Positions 16,987-26,392 of a stretch of 64,000 nt of DNA are shown here, piece by piece. Below the pieces are notes generated by a model. It was not told where the DNA came from, did not search any database, and worked only from the letters and a program-made list of their open reading frames with translations. The stretch spans positions 1 through 64,000 of the forward strand of contig NZ_MEHJ01000002.1 in assembly GCF_001746415.1 (NCBI RefSeq), given 5' to 3'. The position numbers and the translations under genes are program-made. The first letter of the stretch is position 1. Each line of letters opens with the position of its first letter. The DNA comes from Streptomyces agglomeratus. Lineage in GTDB: Bacteria > Actinomycetota > Actinomycetes > Streptomycetales > Streptomycetaceae.

Positions 16987-17306
16987 TCTTCGACTTCCGC
17001 CCGGGCGTTCGGGCTGAACTACTCGCCCGTCAGCGAGATGGTTGGGCTGAGTGCCTCTCGGTTGCACGCATCCTGGACGAGCACCTCTCTGGGTCCGTTC
17101 CCGCGGTGGAAGGCTTGGCCCAGCGCATCGAATTCCTGACGCCACCGGATGAGCTGATCGTGACGGCCCAGAACTTGCCCTTTCTCCAGGTAGAGAAAGC
17201 TGTCTTCAAGGCAATGCCTCCCGGCCCCCACAACGCGGCCACCCGCCGGATGGCCGACAACATCGCCGCCTTCGAGAGGGCCAACACCCCGGACACATCC
17301 AACTGA
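16987..17306 (+). pseudogene. C-terminal fragment of an unrecognised protein
   Basis: The plus frame FDFRPGVRAELLARQRDGWA, LSVARILDEHLSGSVPAVEG, VEKAVFKAMPPGPHNAATRR and DNIAAFERANTPDTSN ends in TGA at 17304-17306. It has protein-like composition but no start, and its 5' side is phosphatase sequence on the other strand. No family is recognised. Confidence 0.35.
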
Positions 17307-17329
17307 GGATGCTCACCGCAGGCATCCAC

Positions 17330-17755
17330 AGGCTCCGGGCGCCTCCCTCAGCCACCCTGCGCGGCACCAGGGCCATCGGCATCAAGTTCGACAAGGAGAC
17401 ATGCCGCCCCTGCCCGGTGCGCGACCAGTGCACCCGCTCGAAGACCGGCGGCCGGACCCTCTCCCTGCAACCCCGCGAGCTGCAAGAAGTCCTCGACCAC
17501 GCCCGCCTCCAGCAGAGCGACGAGCAGTGGCGAGCCAAGTACGGAAAACGCGCGGGCATCGAGGGCACCATCCACCAAGCCGTCGCGGTCACCGGGATAA
17601 GACGTGCCCGCTACCTCGGTCTCCAGAAGACCCACCTGGAACACGTCTTCTCCGCCGTTGCACTCAACCTCATTCGCCTCGATGCCTGGTGGAACGGGAC
17701 CGCACCCGCGTCAGCCACCTGGCCCGCCTCGACCTCTCACTCACCGCGTGACCGT
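17330..17755 (+). pseudogene. IS1182-family transposase, C-terminal fragment
   Basis: IKFDKETCRPCPVRDQCTRS, LQPRELQEVLDHARLQQSDE, WRAKYGKRAGIEGTIHQAVA, TGIRRARYLGLQKTHLEHVF and ALNLIRLDAWWNG: the CxxC and GxEGTxHQ motifs of the IS1182 C-terminal domain. A one-base shift near the end restores a natural stop (LARLDLSLTA). N-terminal and central parts are missing. Confidence 0.75.
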
Positions 17756-17807
17756 GACAGCCCTCGCGGGCGATATTCCGAGAGGGAATCGACCTGGGTG
17801 TTCGCCG

Positions 17808-18203
17808 CTACTCGATGACTGCCGTCGCCGTCCCGTAACTGGAATCGGTCATGAACGCCGCTTCGTACTTCTGGCCCGTCGCGACGCGCTTGTCCCTCTT
17901 GAAGTAGTCGTAGTGCATCGCGCCGAACCTGTAGGTGCCCTGTGACGTGCACGGCACCTGTTCCGTGAAACCGCTCAGTGCTTCACCCAGGACGACCACG
18001 TTGAAAATCTCGCCAGGTACAAGGCACGTACCGCTCCAGTAACTGACCGCGTCGGCCGGGCTGGGAGTGCCGCCCAGCCCGTCGAAGTGGAGCGTCCACT
18101 CCGCCGCCTTGCCCCTGACGGGCGCTGCCTGCGCTGTCGCTGGAATGCCAGCGAGGACAGCCACAGCCGCCGTACCGGCCAGAGCGCGTGACGTGCGATT
18201 CAT
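17808..18203 (-). CDS. Small secreted protein (131 aa), unknown function
   Basis: The ATG at 18203 is preceded by GGAAGG ten bases upstream; an in-frame ATG at 18221 is an alternative. Signal peptide MNRTSRALAGTAAVAVLAGI through AQA (cleavage about residue 26), then a roughly 105-residue mature domain with two Cys (SYWSGTCLVPGEIF, TEQVPCTSQGTYRF) probably disulfide-linked, and aromatic-rich strands (HYDYFKRDKR). It looks like a beta-rich extracellular protein; no family recognised. Intact, between IS debris and an empty stretch. Confidence 0.7.
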   Translation of the reverse strand: MNRTSRALAGTAAVAVLAGIPATAQAAPVRGKAAEWTLHFDGLGGTPSPADAVSYWSGTCLVPGEIFNVVVLGEALSGFTEQVPCTSQGTYRFGAMHYDYFKRDKRVATGQKYEAAFMTDSSYGTATAVIE

Positions 18204-18697
18204 GAGGAAACCGCCTTCCATCCCCGGACCGCCTGAGGCACTTGGATAAAGATCCCCACATCGCGCCCTCCAAGATCCCGAAGCAGTTGCAGTTCACCCA
18301 CGACGGGGCGCCCATCCGGCCCGGCCCCGCGCTCGGCAAGGGGCTACCCACCGGTCTTGCGGCTGGTGACGATCCTGCCGGCTCATTAGGTCACGCGGTG
18401 AGTGGCCGCTGCTGTTCTGACCAACGAGCCGCCAGCCCCTCCGGGCACGGAATCAGCCAGCAGGATCGGCATCAGACGCAAACGGACTTCTTACGGGTCG
18501 TCGTCAATGACGTCACGGTCCCCTGGGAACCAGGACTGGAGAACGCCCTCAGTCACATCGACATCACTCTTATCGCCGGCCAGACACACAACCGCTTCAT
18601 CGGGTATGGCCGGCGGAGCGAAGTTCAGCGCAGCGGATGCAGCAGCACCCCGGACCACCAGGTGGTCCGGGGCGCTGCACGGGCGCTCGGGAGGCCC
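18204..18697. other. Spacer without recognisable genes
   Basis: Plus-strand frames are open across it (for example FLRVVVNDVTVPWEPGLENA near 18490), but no start, ribosome site or family supports them. It may hold an unrecognised gene remnant. Confidence 0.4.
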
Positions 18698-18954
18698 CTA
18701 CGCCTCAACGTACGCGACGATGGTGAACTGTCGAAGGGCCGTGACGTAGTAGATGACGCGGACCCCGTCGACGTCGTCGACGTAGTCGCGCAGCAGGGTG
18801 CCGGGCACCGGCTGCCAGGTCGGGCCGGGACGCTGATCGCGACAATCGCGCGGTCCAGGCTGTGCGTCTCGCTCGCCGTGAGCTTCGCCAGCTGGCTCAG
18901 CGCGGGCTCCACCAGAACGACCTGGGACCGGCGCGGCGCGTGCTCAGGCGACAC
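18698..18954 (-). pseudogene. RelE/ParE-like toxin, frameshifted
   Basis: From a GTG at 18954 the frame gives SQVVLVEPALSQLAKLTASE and HSLDRAIVAI. After a shift near 18833 it continues LLRDYVDDVDGVRVIYYVTA and LRQFTIVAYVEA to TAG at 18698. The core 'E-P-A-L-x-x-L', a central 'D-x-V-D-G-V-R-V-I-Y-Y' strand and a final 'I-V-A-Y' strand fit the RelE/ParE fold. The start overlaps the antitoxin-like gene, as in many toxin-antitoxin operons. Confidence 0.6.
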
Positions 18955-19174
18955 GGGGCTGCTCACCGGCGAGGCGCTCCAGGTGCGAGTCGCGGGCTTC
19001 CTCCCACAGCACGCCCGTCTCCCGTCACAGGTAGCCGCGGGCGGCGATGTCCTCCAGCACCGAGGCAAGGACGTCGACCCGCGCGCGCTGATCGGCCGCG
19101 TACGCGCGAACGGACGCTGCGGCGTGCTCATCAAGGGGCTGGCGGTCGGGTGCAAAGGCCGGCTGCTCGCTCAT
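18944..19174 (-). pseudogene. Antitoxin-like protein with in-frame stop
   Basis: ATG 19174 (AGGAG seven bases upstream) gives MSEQPAFAPDRQPLDEHAAA, SVRAYAADQRARVDVLASVL and EDIAARGYL, then TGA at 19025-19027. The same frame continues RETGVLWEEARDSHLERLAG to a second stop at 18944. The continuation looks coding, so the first stop is probably a mutation. Position and overlap make it the antitoxin of the following toxin-like gene. Confidence 0.55.
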
Positions 19175-19605
19175 CCGGGACTCCTGGGCTTCTCTCGGAC
19201 GTGTGCCACCATCCGTAGCGCCAGGCCGGGCCATCGGACCCCGGTACAGACGAACCAGGCCACCGCGAAGCTGCCGTCACAGCTGTAGCGGGCGAAGGCC
19301 ACCAGCATGGTCGGCAGTGACACCAGCAGTGAGAGGCTTCCCGCGGTCTTGATGTCCACCGCGAACAGCAACACGATCGTCGGGATCAGCAGCTCGCCCC
19401 CGGCCACACGCATGATCGCAGCGACCACCCCGATGCCGAAGCCGGCCACGACTCCGCACGGCACCTGAGCCCACAGCGGCAGCGCGGGCGTCTCCAGGAC
19501 GGTGGTGTGCGTGACCATCAGGGCCGCGGCCATGAGCACAATCAACGCCGCCAGCACCTTGTACAGGGTGGATGGGGTGCAACAGCCGCCGCAGCCCGGC
19601 TCCAC
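19171..19605 (-). pseudogene. TauE/SafE-family permease fragment
   Basis: Membrane segments LYKVLAALIVLMAAALMV and VVAGFGIGVVAAIMRVAGGE, then LLIPTIVLLFAVDIKTAGSL and SLLVSLPTMLVAFARY. G-x-x-x-x-x-x-R-V-A-G-G-E-x-L-x-x-P is the repeat motif of TauE/SafE anion exporters. Only the central part (about 115 of some 250 residues) survives; after about 19258 the frame runs through unrelated sequence. It is not functional as it stands. Confidence 0.7.
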
Positions 19606-19764
19606 ACGGGCGTTCTAGCAGGTCAGATGTCAACGCAGTCTGGTGCGCGCTCGTGTCGCAGAGCGATGTTCCTCCGCCGGTCAGAGCCGGGATCGCCGGT
19701 CGCGGAGCACCTTTGCGCGGCTTAGCCTGAGATCAGGGGCCTTCGAGTGGAAGGGAACCTCGAG
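19606..19764. other. Promoter-containing spacer before the gene at 19765
   Basis: Contains the ribosome site GGAAGGGA at 19749-19756. No other feature is recognised. Confidence 0.4.
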
Positions 19765-20079
19765 ATGCATTTCGTCCTGATCGCGACCCACACTCCGGAA
19801 ATCTGTCCGACCTCCAACGCGACAACGCGCGACCTGATGCTGAAGACCGGTCCTGACGTGCCGAACCTCGCCCAGAAGGCAGGCGTCGAGATCGTGGCCG
19901 GTCCCTTCGTCAACCGCGAACACACGATTGTCGCGGTCGTGCAGTCCGACAAGGTCGAGAATGTCGACCGCTTCCTGATGGAGTCTCGTCTCCCGCACTG
20001 GAACCGTGTCCGCGTGCTGCCGTCGCTGACCATGGAGGATGCGCTCACCGAAGTCGAAGCGCAGACCCCGATCTTCTGA
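19765..20079 (+). CDS. Conserved hypothetical protein (104 aa), ferredoxin-like alpha/beta fold
   Basis: ATG 19765 is chosen over GTG 19747 because GGAAGGGA sits eight bases before it. MHFVLIATHTPEICPTSNAT, LAQKAGVEIVAGPFVNREHT, IVAVVQSDKVENVDRFLMES and WNRVRVLPSLTMEDALTEV: a beta-alpha-beta pattern like small dimeric alpha/beta-barrel or DUF3303-type proteins, with one conserved-looking Cys in EICPTSN. Function unknown. Intact single gene. Confidence 0.7.
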   Translation: MHFVLIATHTPEICPTSNATTRDLMLKTGPDVPNLAQKAGVEIVAGPFVNREHTIVAVVQSDKVENVDRFLMESRLPHWNRVRVLPSLTMEDALTEVEAQTPIF

Positions 20080-20531
20080 CCCACCGCTCAGGCACGCGGC
20101 CGGTGCTTCGGTGCGGACGGTGCGGCCATCGTGAAAGCCGTGTGCGCCGCGCGGGCGCGGCGGGTGCCGACGAGCGGCCACAGCTCGTGAAGTACGAGGT
20201 CGGTCACCGGCAGCTGATGTCCGCCCAGCCTTCGGCTGGTGGTGCTCGAAGCCACCGAGCGGATGCGACTGGACCGGGAGCGGGTCGCGGCAGATACCGC
20301 TCTGGTAAACGGCAAGGCTGCATGGCTCGTACAAGGCGCTCGTCGCTATGCGCTCCGGCTCGACGCCGAGCCACCGGACCTTACCGACCCGCGTTCCCTC
20401 CCCCCGACGCCCGAGCTGTTGGTCTCCCTTCGGCAGGAGCAAAGGGGCGACCTTCCCGAATAGAGCCTGCTGCGGAGTGACACCAGAAACTGGCCGCGGG
20501 ACCTGTCCCGGTCCGCGGCCCATCGGCTCCG
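20080..20531 (+). other. Possible gene remnant, unrecognised (open frame 20239-20463)
   Basis: The plus frame VLEATERMRLDRERVAADTA, LVNGKAAWLVQGARRYALRL and DLTDPRSLPPTPELLVSL, ending at 20463, has protein-like composition but no ribosome site. The preceding part reads in other frames. No family is assigned. Confidence 0.3.
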
Positions 20532-21531
20532 ATGGCCGTCAGCCGACGGAGTCCAAGTGATCTGGTGGGGGACGCGCGGCATCTGTCGCCGTCGGCGCAG
20601 GAGGTTCTGCGGTTGCGGGCGGTGGCCGCGTTGGTGGCGGGGCGGGACCGTGAGGACGTTGCGGCGGTGTTCGGGGTGTCGTTGAAGGCCGTGGACAACT
20701 GGTGGGCGAGGTGGCAGGGCGGGGGCCGGGACGCACTGCTCGCGCAGCCGCGTGGTCGCCCGGTGGGGGTCCATCAGGTGCTGGGCGAGGCCAAGCAAGC
20801 CGCCGTGCGCCAGGCCGTACTTGACTATCGGCCGAGCGATGTGGGCCTGGTGGGGCAGTGTGGAGGCGGGGCTGATCGGTGACCTGATCGCGAAGCTGTA
20901 CCGGGTGCGGCTGACCGAACCGGGAAGGGCAAGTACCTAAAGCGGTGGGGGCTTTCCTTCCGGCGTCCCGACAAGCGGGCGGTGGAACAGGACCCGCGGG
21001 CAGTGCGGCGCTGGCACGAGGAGACCTGGCCGGCGATCCGGGCCAGGGCGAAGGCCGAGGGCGGTGAGATCCTCTTCGCCGACCAGGTCGGTGTCCGTTC
21101 CGATCAGGTCACCGGCCGGACCTGGGGCGAGAAGGGGCGTACCCCGATCGTGCGGCGCACGGGCAACCGGTTCTCGGTGAACGCGATGTCCGCGATCAGC
21201 ACCAAGGGCCGGATGCACTTCATGGTCTTCACCGAGACCTTCGACGCCACCGTGATGTGCCGCTTCCTGACCGGCCACGGCTCGCCGACCGGCCACAGCA
21301 TCGCTGCACTTCCTGCCCCCGTGCTCGCCGGAGCTGAATCCCGACGAGCTGGTCAACGCCGACCTCAAGCACAGCCTACCCAAAGGCCACCGGGCCCGGA
21401 ACCAGGCCGAACTCGCCGCCGAGACACGCCGATTCTTCCGCAGACGCCAACGCCAGCCCCACATCGTCCGCGGCTACTTCCACGGCCCCCACGTCCGCCA
21501 CACCCTCAACAAAAACCCTTTGAGTTTCTGA
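20532..21531 (+). pseudogene. IS630-family transposase, frameshifted, internal deletion
   Basis: HTH part (LSPSAQEVLRLRAVAALVAG, DVAAVFGVSLKAVDNWWARW), then after shifts YLKRWGLSFRRPDKRAVEQD and GEILFADQVGVRSDQ (first Asp), NAMSAISTKGRMHFMVFTET, and finally FLPPCSPELNPDELVNADLK, holding the Glu motif ELNPDE. Between about 21285 and 21305 the segment with the second catalytic Asp is deleted. Distinct from the intact IS630 at 14.1 kb. Confidence 0.8.
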
Positions 21532-21545
21532 TCAATAGGTGTGAA

Positions 21546-21848
21546 TCAGATCGGACATATGAAGCTGCAAGAGCCGTCGTCACTTTTCGGCCACTCGCAG
21601 CACATCCGGGCGAGGCCAGCATCACGCTCGACCTTGTCGCGATCGAGGAACTCCGTGACGATGCGGCCGTCTTCAATACGCGTGACCCCTACTTGCTTTT
21701 TGAAGTCGATCTTCAGTATTTCGAGCTCCAACCTCCTGCATTTCACCGCATACCTGTCAGCGGCCTCAGGGTGCTTGGCGAATAGTTTGTCGACTTCTTC
21801 GAAGAAGTCAGGGTCGCGCTCCGGTCCGCAGGCGGGCTTGGTGTTCAT
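21546..21848 (-). CDS. Hypothetical protein (100 aa)
   Basis: The ATG at 21848 has GGGGAG eight bases upstream and is preferred to the longer frame from 21905. MNTKPACGPERDPDFFEEVD, KLFAKHPEAADRYAVKCRRL, IDFKKQVGVTRIEDGRIVTE and a Cys-containing C-terminus (ARMCCEWP, SFICPI). Acidic/basic helices followed by a beta hairpin. Codon composition is less G+C-rich than its neighbours, which suggests separate origin. No family recognised. Confidence 0.55.
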   Translation of the reverse strand: MNTKPACGPERDPDFFEEVDKLFAKHPEAADRYAVKCRRLELEILKIDFKKQVGVTRIEDGRIVTEFLDRDKVERDAGLARMCCEWPKSDDGSCSFICPI

Positions 21849-21941
21849 ATCTACACTCCCCAGCGTTGCGCGCTTGGATCCCCCAATCCATGGTCTCTCT
21901 GCCATGAGCCCGGTGCCACCGGGCCCAGGTACGTCCCCCGT

Positions 21942-23387
21942 TCAACCTGTCAAAGAGACACGCTCTAACTTGACTCTGTCGGGGATCTTGGACCCGTCGA
22001 GGTCAGGTACCCAGAATTCGCCATGACTTCGGCCGGGGTATCTCGCGCTGGTCGAGGTAGTTCTGGAAGGCAGCTCGGTGCGGACGCGAAGTTGCAGGTC
22101 GCGGAGCTCTCGCGGGGGAAAGCCCACGGTGCGGGCGCTGTCGGCGGTGGTGGTGCACTGGGTGCGGGCCGGGCAGGGCTGGCACTGGCTTTTGGTGAAC
22201 CTGGCCACGATCAGCGGGGCGGCGGTGAGCGAGGAGGTCGGGTAGGGGCCGTGCCAGCCTTGGCTGACCTGGCCCTGGGGGCAGGTGACCTGCTGATGGT
22301 CGTAGTCGATGTGGAAGTCGTCCCGGGCAAAGCCCTCGCTCCGGCGGTGTTGCCGGGTGGGGTTGCTCCGGAGCGGCCCGGAGACGGTGACCTGGTGTTC
22401 TCGGGTGGCTTGTTCCAGGCGGGGCAGGGAGGTATAGCCGGCATCGACCAGGTGCTCGGCGGGCAGGAGTCCGCGGAGGGCCAGGCGGGTGTGGATGCCG
22501 GGCAGGACCTGGCTGTCGTGGGTGGTGGCCGCGGTGGTGGCCACGTCCGTGATCACGTTGGGGCCGTCGGGAGCACAAGTCTCGGTCAGGTGAGCGGAAA
22601 ACCCCTTCCAGCTGATGATGTGTCCGTGCCGTGCGTAGCGGGCCGAGGTGTCGTAGGGAGAAACGACCGCCCGGGACGAGGGCGGCAGCCCGAGCCCGCC
22701 TTCCGCCTCGGCAGTGCACCAGCGCCGGTGGCCTGCGGCGTCACGGTGGTAGTTCTGCACCATGATCTGGCGCAGGGCCTGGACGCGAGGGCCGGACGTG
22801 TGGTCTGTTCCGTGCTGGTAGAGGTGCTCCAGGAGCCGGACCGCGTCGTTTCCAGTGGCAAGGATCCTGGTCTTGGGCTTGGTGGGGTTCTTGCCCAGGC
22901 GGACCGGTCGGCCGTAGCGGCGCCCCCAGTCCTCATCGACCAGCTCGTCCAGCAGGTGAGGGGAGGTGCCGGCGACCTCTTCCAGTGCGGCGCGGACCGC
23001 CTCGGTGATCAGCTCCAGGCGAGTCAGGTCACGCACCGCGGCCAGGACATGGGTGGAATCGGTGCGCTGGGTGGTGCGCTCGCGCACCAGTCCGGCCTCC
23101 TTGAGACGGGCCAGCGCAAGGTCGAGGAGGCGGTCAGCACGGTTGCCTTCAGCAAGACGATCGCGGAAATCGGCCAGCACGCTGTGATGGCACCCGGGAT
23201 CGTCCAGCTCCATGGCCATCGCGTACTTGAAGTCGATGCGGCAGCGGACCGCCTCGGCGGCCTGCCGGTCCGACAGGCCGAGCAGGAACTGCAGCACATG
23301 GGTGACGGTGAGTTTGTCGTCCTCGGTGAGCAGGTCCTGGTGGCCGCTGGGGGCCGGATGTGGAGCGGCGACCTCGCCGCCGCCCAC
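21942..23387 (-). pseudogene. IS1182-family transposase, truncated at both ends
   Basis: Long open frame with [60 protein letters not shown] (first Asp), [40 protein letters not shown] (second Asp) and [11 protein letters not shown] (CxxC). The N-terminal 40 or so residues are replaced at about 23385 by another gene's sequence. The C-terminal G-x-E-G-T region is missing after LQLRVRTEL (about 22070), where unrelated sequence runs to the stop at 21942. Confidence 0.8.
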
Positions 23388-23413
23388 GGACTCGAATCTC
23401 CGACGAGCTCTAC

Positions 23414-23806
23414 ATGGCCCGCGTCTGGGCGCTCATCCGCAAGGAAGAAGCCGCCCGCACCGGCGGCCGCCCCACCGCCTTCACCCAGGCCGCACCGGTC
23501 GACTCGCTGCCCGGTACGCCGGGCCCGGGCGTTCCGGCCTGGGTGTGGAAGTACAGCGTGCTGGCCCTGTCGTCGGGCGGGTTCGTCGCCCTGGCCGGGT
23601 TCGGCGTCGGGGCCGCTGCCCCGGGCCTAGCCCACATCGACGACATCCTGTCCGCGCTCGGTCAGGCCGTCATGACCATCGCCATCCTGGCCGTCCTGGT
23701 CAGCGTGCTCCTGGCCCCGGGCACTCGCAAGCGCCGCGGCGGAAACGGCGGCACCACGGTGACCATCAAGAAGGCCGTGTTCAAGCGCAACCGCTTCAAC
23801 GGCTGA
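23414..23806 (+). CDS. SpdB/DUF6251-like integrative-element membrane protein, 5' end disturbed
   Basis: About 130 residues: cytoplasmic N-terminus ([20 protein letters not shown]), two transmembrane helices (about 50-75 [20 protein letters not shown] and about 85-108 [18 protein letters not shown]) and a basic tail ([16 protein letters not shown]). This design is typical of spread or transfer-associated proteins on Streptomyces plasmids and integrative elements. The frame enters from IS1182 sequence at about 23388, so the true start may be lost; ATG 23414 lacks a good ribosome site. Confidence 0.55.
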   Translation: MARVWALIRKEEAARTGGRPTAFTQAAPVDSLPGTPGPGVPAWVWKYSVLALSSGGFVALAGFGVGAAAPGLAHIDDILSALGQAVMTIAILAVLVSVLLAPGTRKRRGGNGGTTVTIKKAVFKRNRFNG

Positions 23807-23821
23807 CCAGGCCAGCGGGTG

Positions 23822-23953
23822 TCAGTCCTCGTACTCGACCCACGCTTCCGCGTACGCCTCGACGTATATCTCCTCCACCGCGGCCGGCTCCTCCACGGCC
23901 TCGACCCACTCCTCCTCTTCCACCCACTCTTCTTCAACCCATTCGCCGTCCAC
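23822..23953 (-). CDS. Tiny, very acidic WVE-repeat protein (43 aa)
   Basis: GTG at 23953 has GGGGAGGAG six bases upstream. The product runs MDGEWVEEEWVEEEEWVEAV, EEPAAVEEIYVEAYAEAWVE, YED: a repeating W-V-E-x-x pattern with about 18 Glu/Asp and no basic residue. Almost all codons end in G or C. It sits convergently to the SpdB-like gene and 60 bases from a strong terminator. No family is recognised; it could be an anti-binding or regulatory microprotein of the integrative element. Confidence 0.55.
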   Translation of the reverse strand: MDGEWVEEEWVEEEEWVEAVEEPAAVEEIYVEAYAEAWVEYED

Positions 23954-24012
23954 TCCAGCTCCTCCCCATCGCGCAGCGTCGCCTCAGCGTGATGCACAAC
24001 CCTCCCCGTACA

Positions 24013-24042
24013 GAAGAGGGCCCGCCGATGCGGGCCCTCTTC
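24013..24042. terminator. Perfect 13-bp hairpin, bidirectional terminator
   Basis: GAAGAGGGCCCGC at 24013-24025 and its exact complement at 24030-24042 flank the tetraloop CGAT. The arms begin GAAGA and end TCTTC, as in intrinsic terminators working either way. Confidence 0.75.
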
Positions 24043-24524
24043 CGCGTCCGGTTGCCCCGCACCGTCACCGGCCCCGAAGCGGCTCCGGTGGCGGTCCAGG
24101 CCGACTGGCCCGCACCACCCGATACGCCCTTCCCAGTCCCTGACTTCAAGGAGCGCCGACCGTGGAACCGACCCGCGCGTACTCTCGGCGTGCACCAAGC
24201 CTTGGTGCCGGACGCCGTGGCCGCCGGTCCTGATGAGGTCGCCTGGCATGGCTGGCTGACCGAGCCGGAGCTGCGGTCGGCCCTGCTGGAGGGGGGGCTT
24301 CACCCTCGACAGCCACGAAGCCTTCAGCCGGTATCTCGCGTTCCGGACCGCGCGGTCCTGACCTTGCCCGCTTCTCGGGCTGGGGTGCCTGCTTGCAGCC
24401 AAAGCACGGAGCACTTGAACAGCGATGCGGGCTCAGCGCTTCAAGACGCCAGGTCGGGGTGGGAGATTAACGACAACCGTCGTGCTAGATGGCACCCGTT
24501 GGACCACACCACCAGGAGGAACCA
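24043..24524 (+). other. Decayed small genes, no intact frame
   Basis: Pieces such as AWHGWLTEPELRSALLEGG (about 24240-24300) and, one frame over, FTLDSHEAFSRYLAFRTARS look like one broken protein; AMRAQRFKTPGRGG and RLTTTVVLDGTRWTTPPGG follow. None has both start and stop in one frame. The stretch ends with AGGAGG, which serves the gene at 24525. Confidence 0.4.
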
Positions 24525-24890
24525 GTGTCATACCCGCAACCACTCACCCCCGAGGAGAAACTCGCCGACGCGAAGAAGCAGCTGAGCCTCCCGCGTATCG
24601 TCGTGATCTGCGGCTCCACCCGTTTCATGACCGAGATGACCGAGGCCGATCTGCGGGAGACCAAAGCCGGAAAGATTGTCGTCAGACCGGGTTGCGACAT
24701 GAAGTCGCCGCACGAACTTTGGTCCGATCCTGTCGAGGCCGAGGCGCTGAAGGTTTCGACTCGACGATCTGCACCGAGCGAAGATCCGGCTCGCTGATGA
24801 GGGGCTCGTTGTGAATGTGCGCCCGAGTTCCCCCGCACGCGGTGCCCGTGGGCACCTCCCCAGTGGCCCTGCGCTGTGCATCGATGGGTC
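24525..24890 (+). pseudogene. Nucleoside 2-deoxyribosyltransferase-like / DUF4406-like protein, frameshifted
   Basis: GTG 24525 six bases after AGGAGG. The N-terminal half is good (PEEKLADAKKQLSLPRIVVI, CGSTRFMTEMTEADLRETKA, GKIVVRPGCDMKSPHELWSD); CGSTRF is the nucleotide-binding start of the family. Near 24752 the frame shifts, then DDLHRAKIRLADEGLVVNV in another phase. The usual end with the catalytic-type E-I-A-Y-A-x-x-x-G-K-P motif is missing. Common on Streptomyces phages and integrative elements. Confidence 0.65.
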
Positions 24891-24992
24891 CCTGTCACCT
24901 CTACGGGTGAAGAGTGAGGGAACCTCGGAATTTGTGAGCCTTCTTCTAGCAGCCTGAGATTCCTTACGGTTTCGGGAAGTTGAGGGGGCGGG

Positions 24993-26053
24993 ATGTCGCT
25001 CGCAGTCGTTGCACCGATCCGATCTCGACCGCTGCTGCAGTCACCGCAGGACGTCGCGGACTTCGAGCAGGACCTGCTGTCGGAGTTCGTGCTCGCACGG
25101 GCGGCGGCCGGACTCGCCGACGAGACGATCTCCGGCGACGTGGATGCCCTGATGGAGGTCCGAGGATGGTTCGGCGGCCCGCTTTGGGAGCTGGTTCCCA
25201 CCGACCTCGACCGGTTCTTCGGCGAGGACCAGCGCCGACTGGCCACGCTGACGAAGGTCCGCAAGGCGCAGGCGCTGGCCACGTACTTCGAGTTCCTGGA
25301 GGTGCGGCACCAGGCCGACATTCACGCTGCCACCGGAGTACTGGTGCAGTGCCCGGTGGACGAGATCAACGGTCCCCGTGGCAATACCAACATGCGGGTG
25401 CGGATCCCGCCGCCGGCCGCGGACGTCGACCGACTCTTCGCTGGCTGGCGCGACGACCTGCACGCGGCTCGGAAGTACGCGCCGACCGTCCGCAACTACA
25501 CCGCATGTCGCCTGGCCAGCCTCATCGGCCCGCGGGTCTCGGAACTGTGTCTGCTCGAAGTTCACGACATCCGCTGGGACTTGGGCACATTCGGCAAGGT
25601 ACTGCTGCGCGGTAAGGGCAGCCGCGGCCAGAAGAAGGAGCGCCTGGTCCCGCTCATCAACGGCTCCCGCGAGCTCCTCGAATGGTGGCTCCAGGGACCG
25701 CGGTGGGAGTTCGACGACCAGCTCGATGAGCCAGGCGCACCACTGTTTCCGTCCGAGCGCCGCGACACCGGCGGGCGCTGCAAGCGCGTGAGCACCAGCG
25801 CGATCCGGGGCGGCATGGCGGAGGCAGTGCAGCATCACCTCCCCCGCTGGGCCGGCCGTGCCACCCCCACGCGTTGCGGCACTTCGCCGCGTCGGATCTG
25901 TACGCACAGGGGATGAACGTCGTCGCCGTCCAGGAGCTGCTCGGCCATCGTTGGATCAACACCACGATGATCTACGTCCACGTCAACAAGACCCACATCG
26001 AGGATGCCTGGATTTCCGCCGGACAGCGGGTGGCGTCCCGGTTCACCGGTTAG
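24993..26053 (+). pseudogene. Tyrosine recombinase (integrase), one frameshift
   Basis: ATG 24993 after AGGGGGCGGG. SAM-like N-terminal domain (about 15-110) and catalytic domain: Arg in GPRVSELCLLEVHD, Lys in GKGSRGQKKERLVPL. After a one-base shift near 25860 come PHALRHFAASDLYAQG (H-x-x-R), VQELLGHRWINTTMIY (His and nucleophile Tyr) and the stop at 26051-26053. All catalytic residues are present, so a single base repairs it. It heads a tight operon with the XRE gene 18 bases downstream. Confidence 0.8.
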
Positions 26054-26071
26054 CCCTGGACAGGAGCCCTT

Positions 26072-26392
26072 ATGAAGTGGAACCTGCGGCTGGCCGCCGC
26101 GCAACGCGACATCTGGAAGTCATCGCAGCTGCAGGCGATGCTCGCCGACGCCGGCCTGGTGATCAGCGCCGGGAAGATGTCCAACCTGTGGTCCGGGCAG
26201 CCGGTCACGATCCGCCTGGACGACCTCGACATCATCTGCGAGGTCCTTGGCTGCGAACCCAACGACCTCATGGTCCGAGAACCGGAGAAGGCCCGCGCTC
26301 AGCGACCTGCGAGCACTCCCGCCCGTGCTGCGGTCGCGGGCGAGCGCCCTAGGCTCGGACGCAGGGTCGGCCGGACGGAACCACCGCTGTGA
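26072..26392 (+). CDS. XRE-type helix-turn-helix regulator
   Basis: ATG 26072 with GGACAGGAG upstream. 106 residues; the HTH covers about 15-70 (LQAMLADAGLVISAGKMSNL, LDDLDIICEVLGCEPNDLMV), the Cro/C1 subtype that recognises element promoters. The C-terminus is a basic, disordered tail. The stop overlaps the next start as GTGA (26389-26392), so recombinase, regulator and zinc-ribbon protein are translated together. Probably a regulator or directionality factor of the recombinase. Confidence 0.75.
   Translation: MKWNLRLAAAQRDIWKSSQLQAMLADAGLVISAGKMSNLWSGQPVTIRLDDLDIICEVLGCEPNDLMVREPEKARAQRPASTPARAAVAGERPRLGRRVGRTEPPL

Noticed and set aside
22023..23630. 535-codon plus ORF
   Set aside because: Antisense to the IS1182 transposase, whose motifs are clear on the minus strand.
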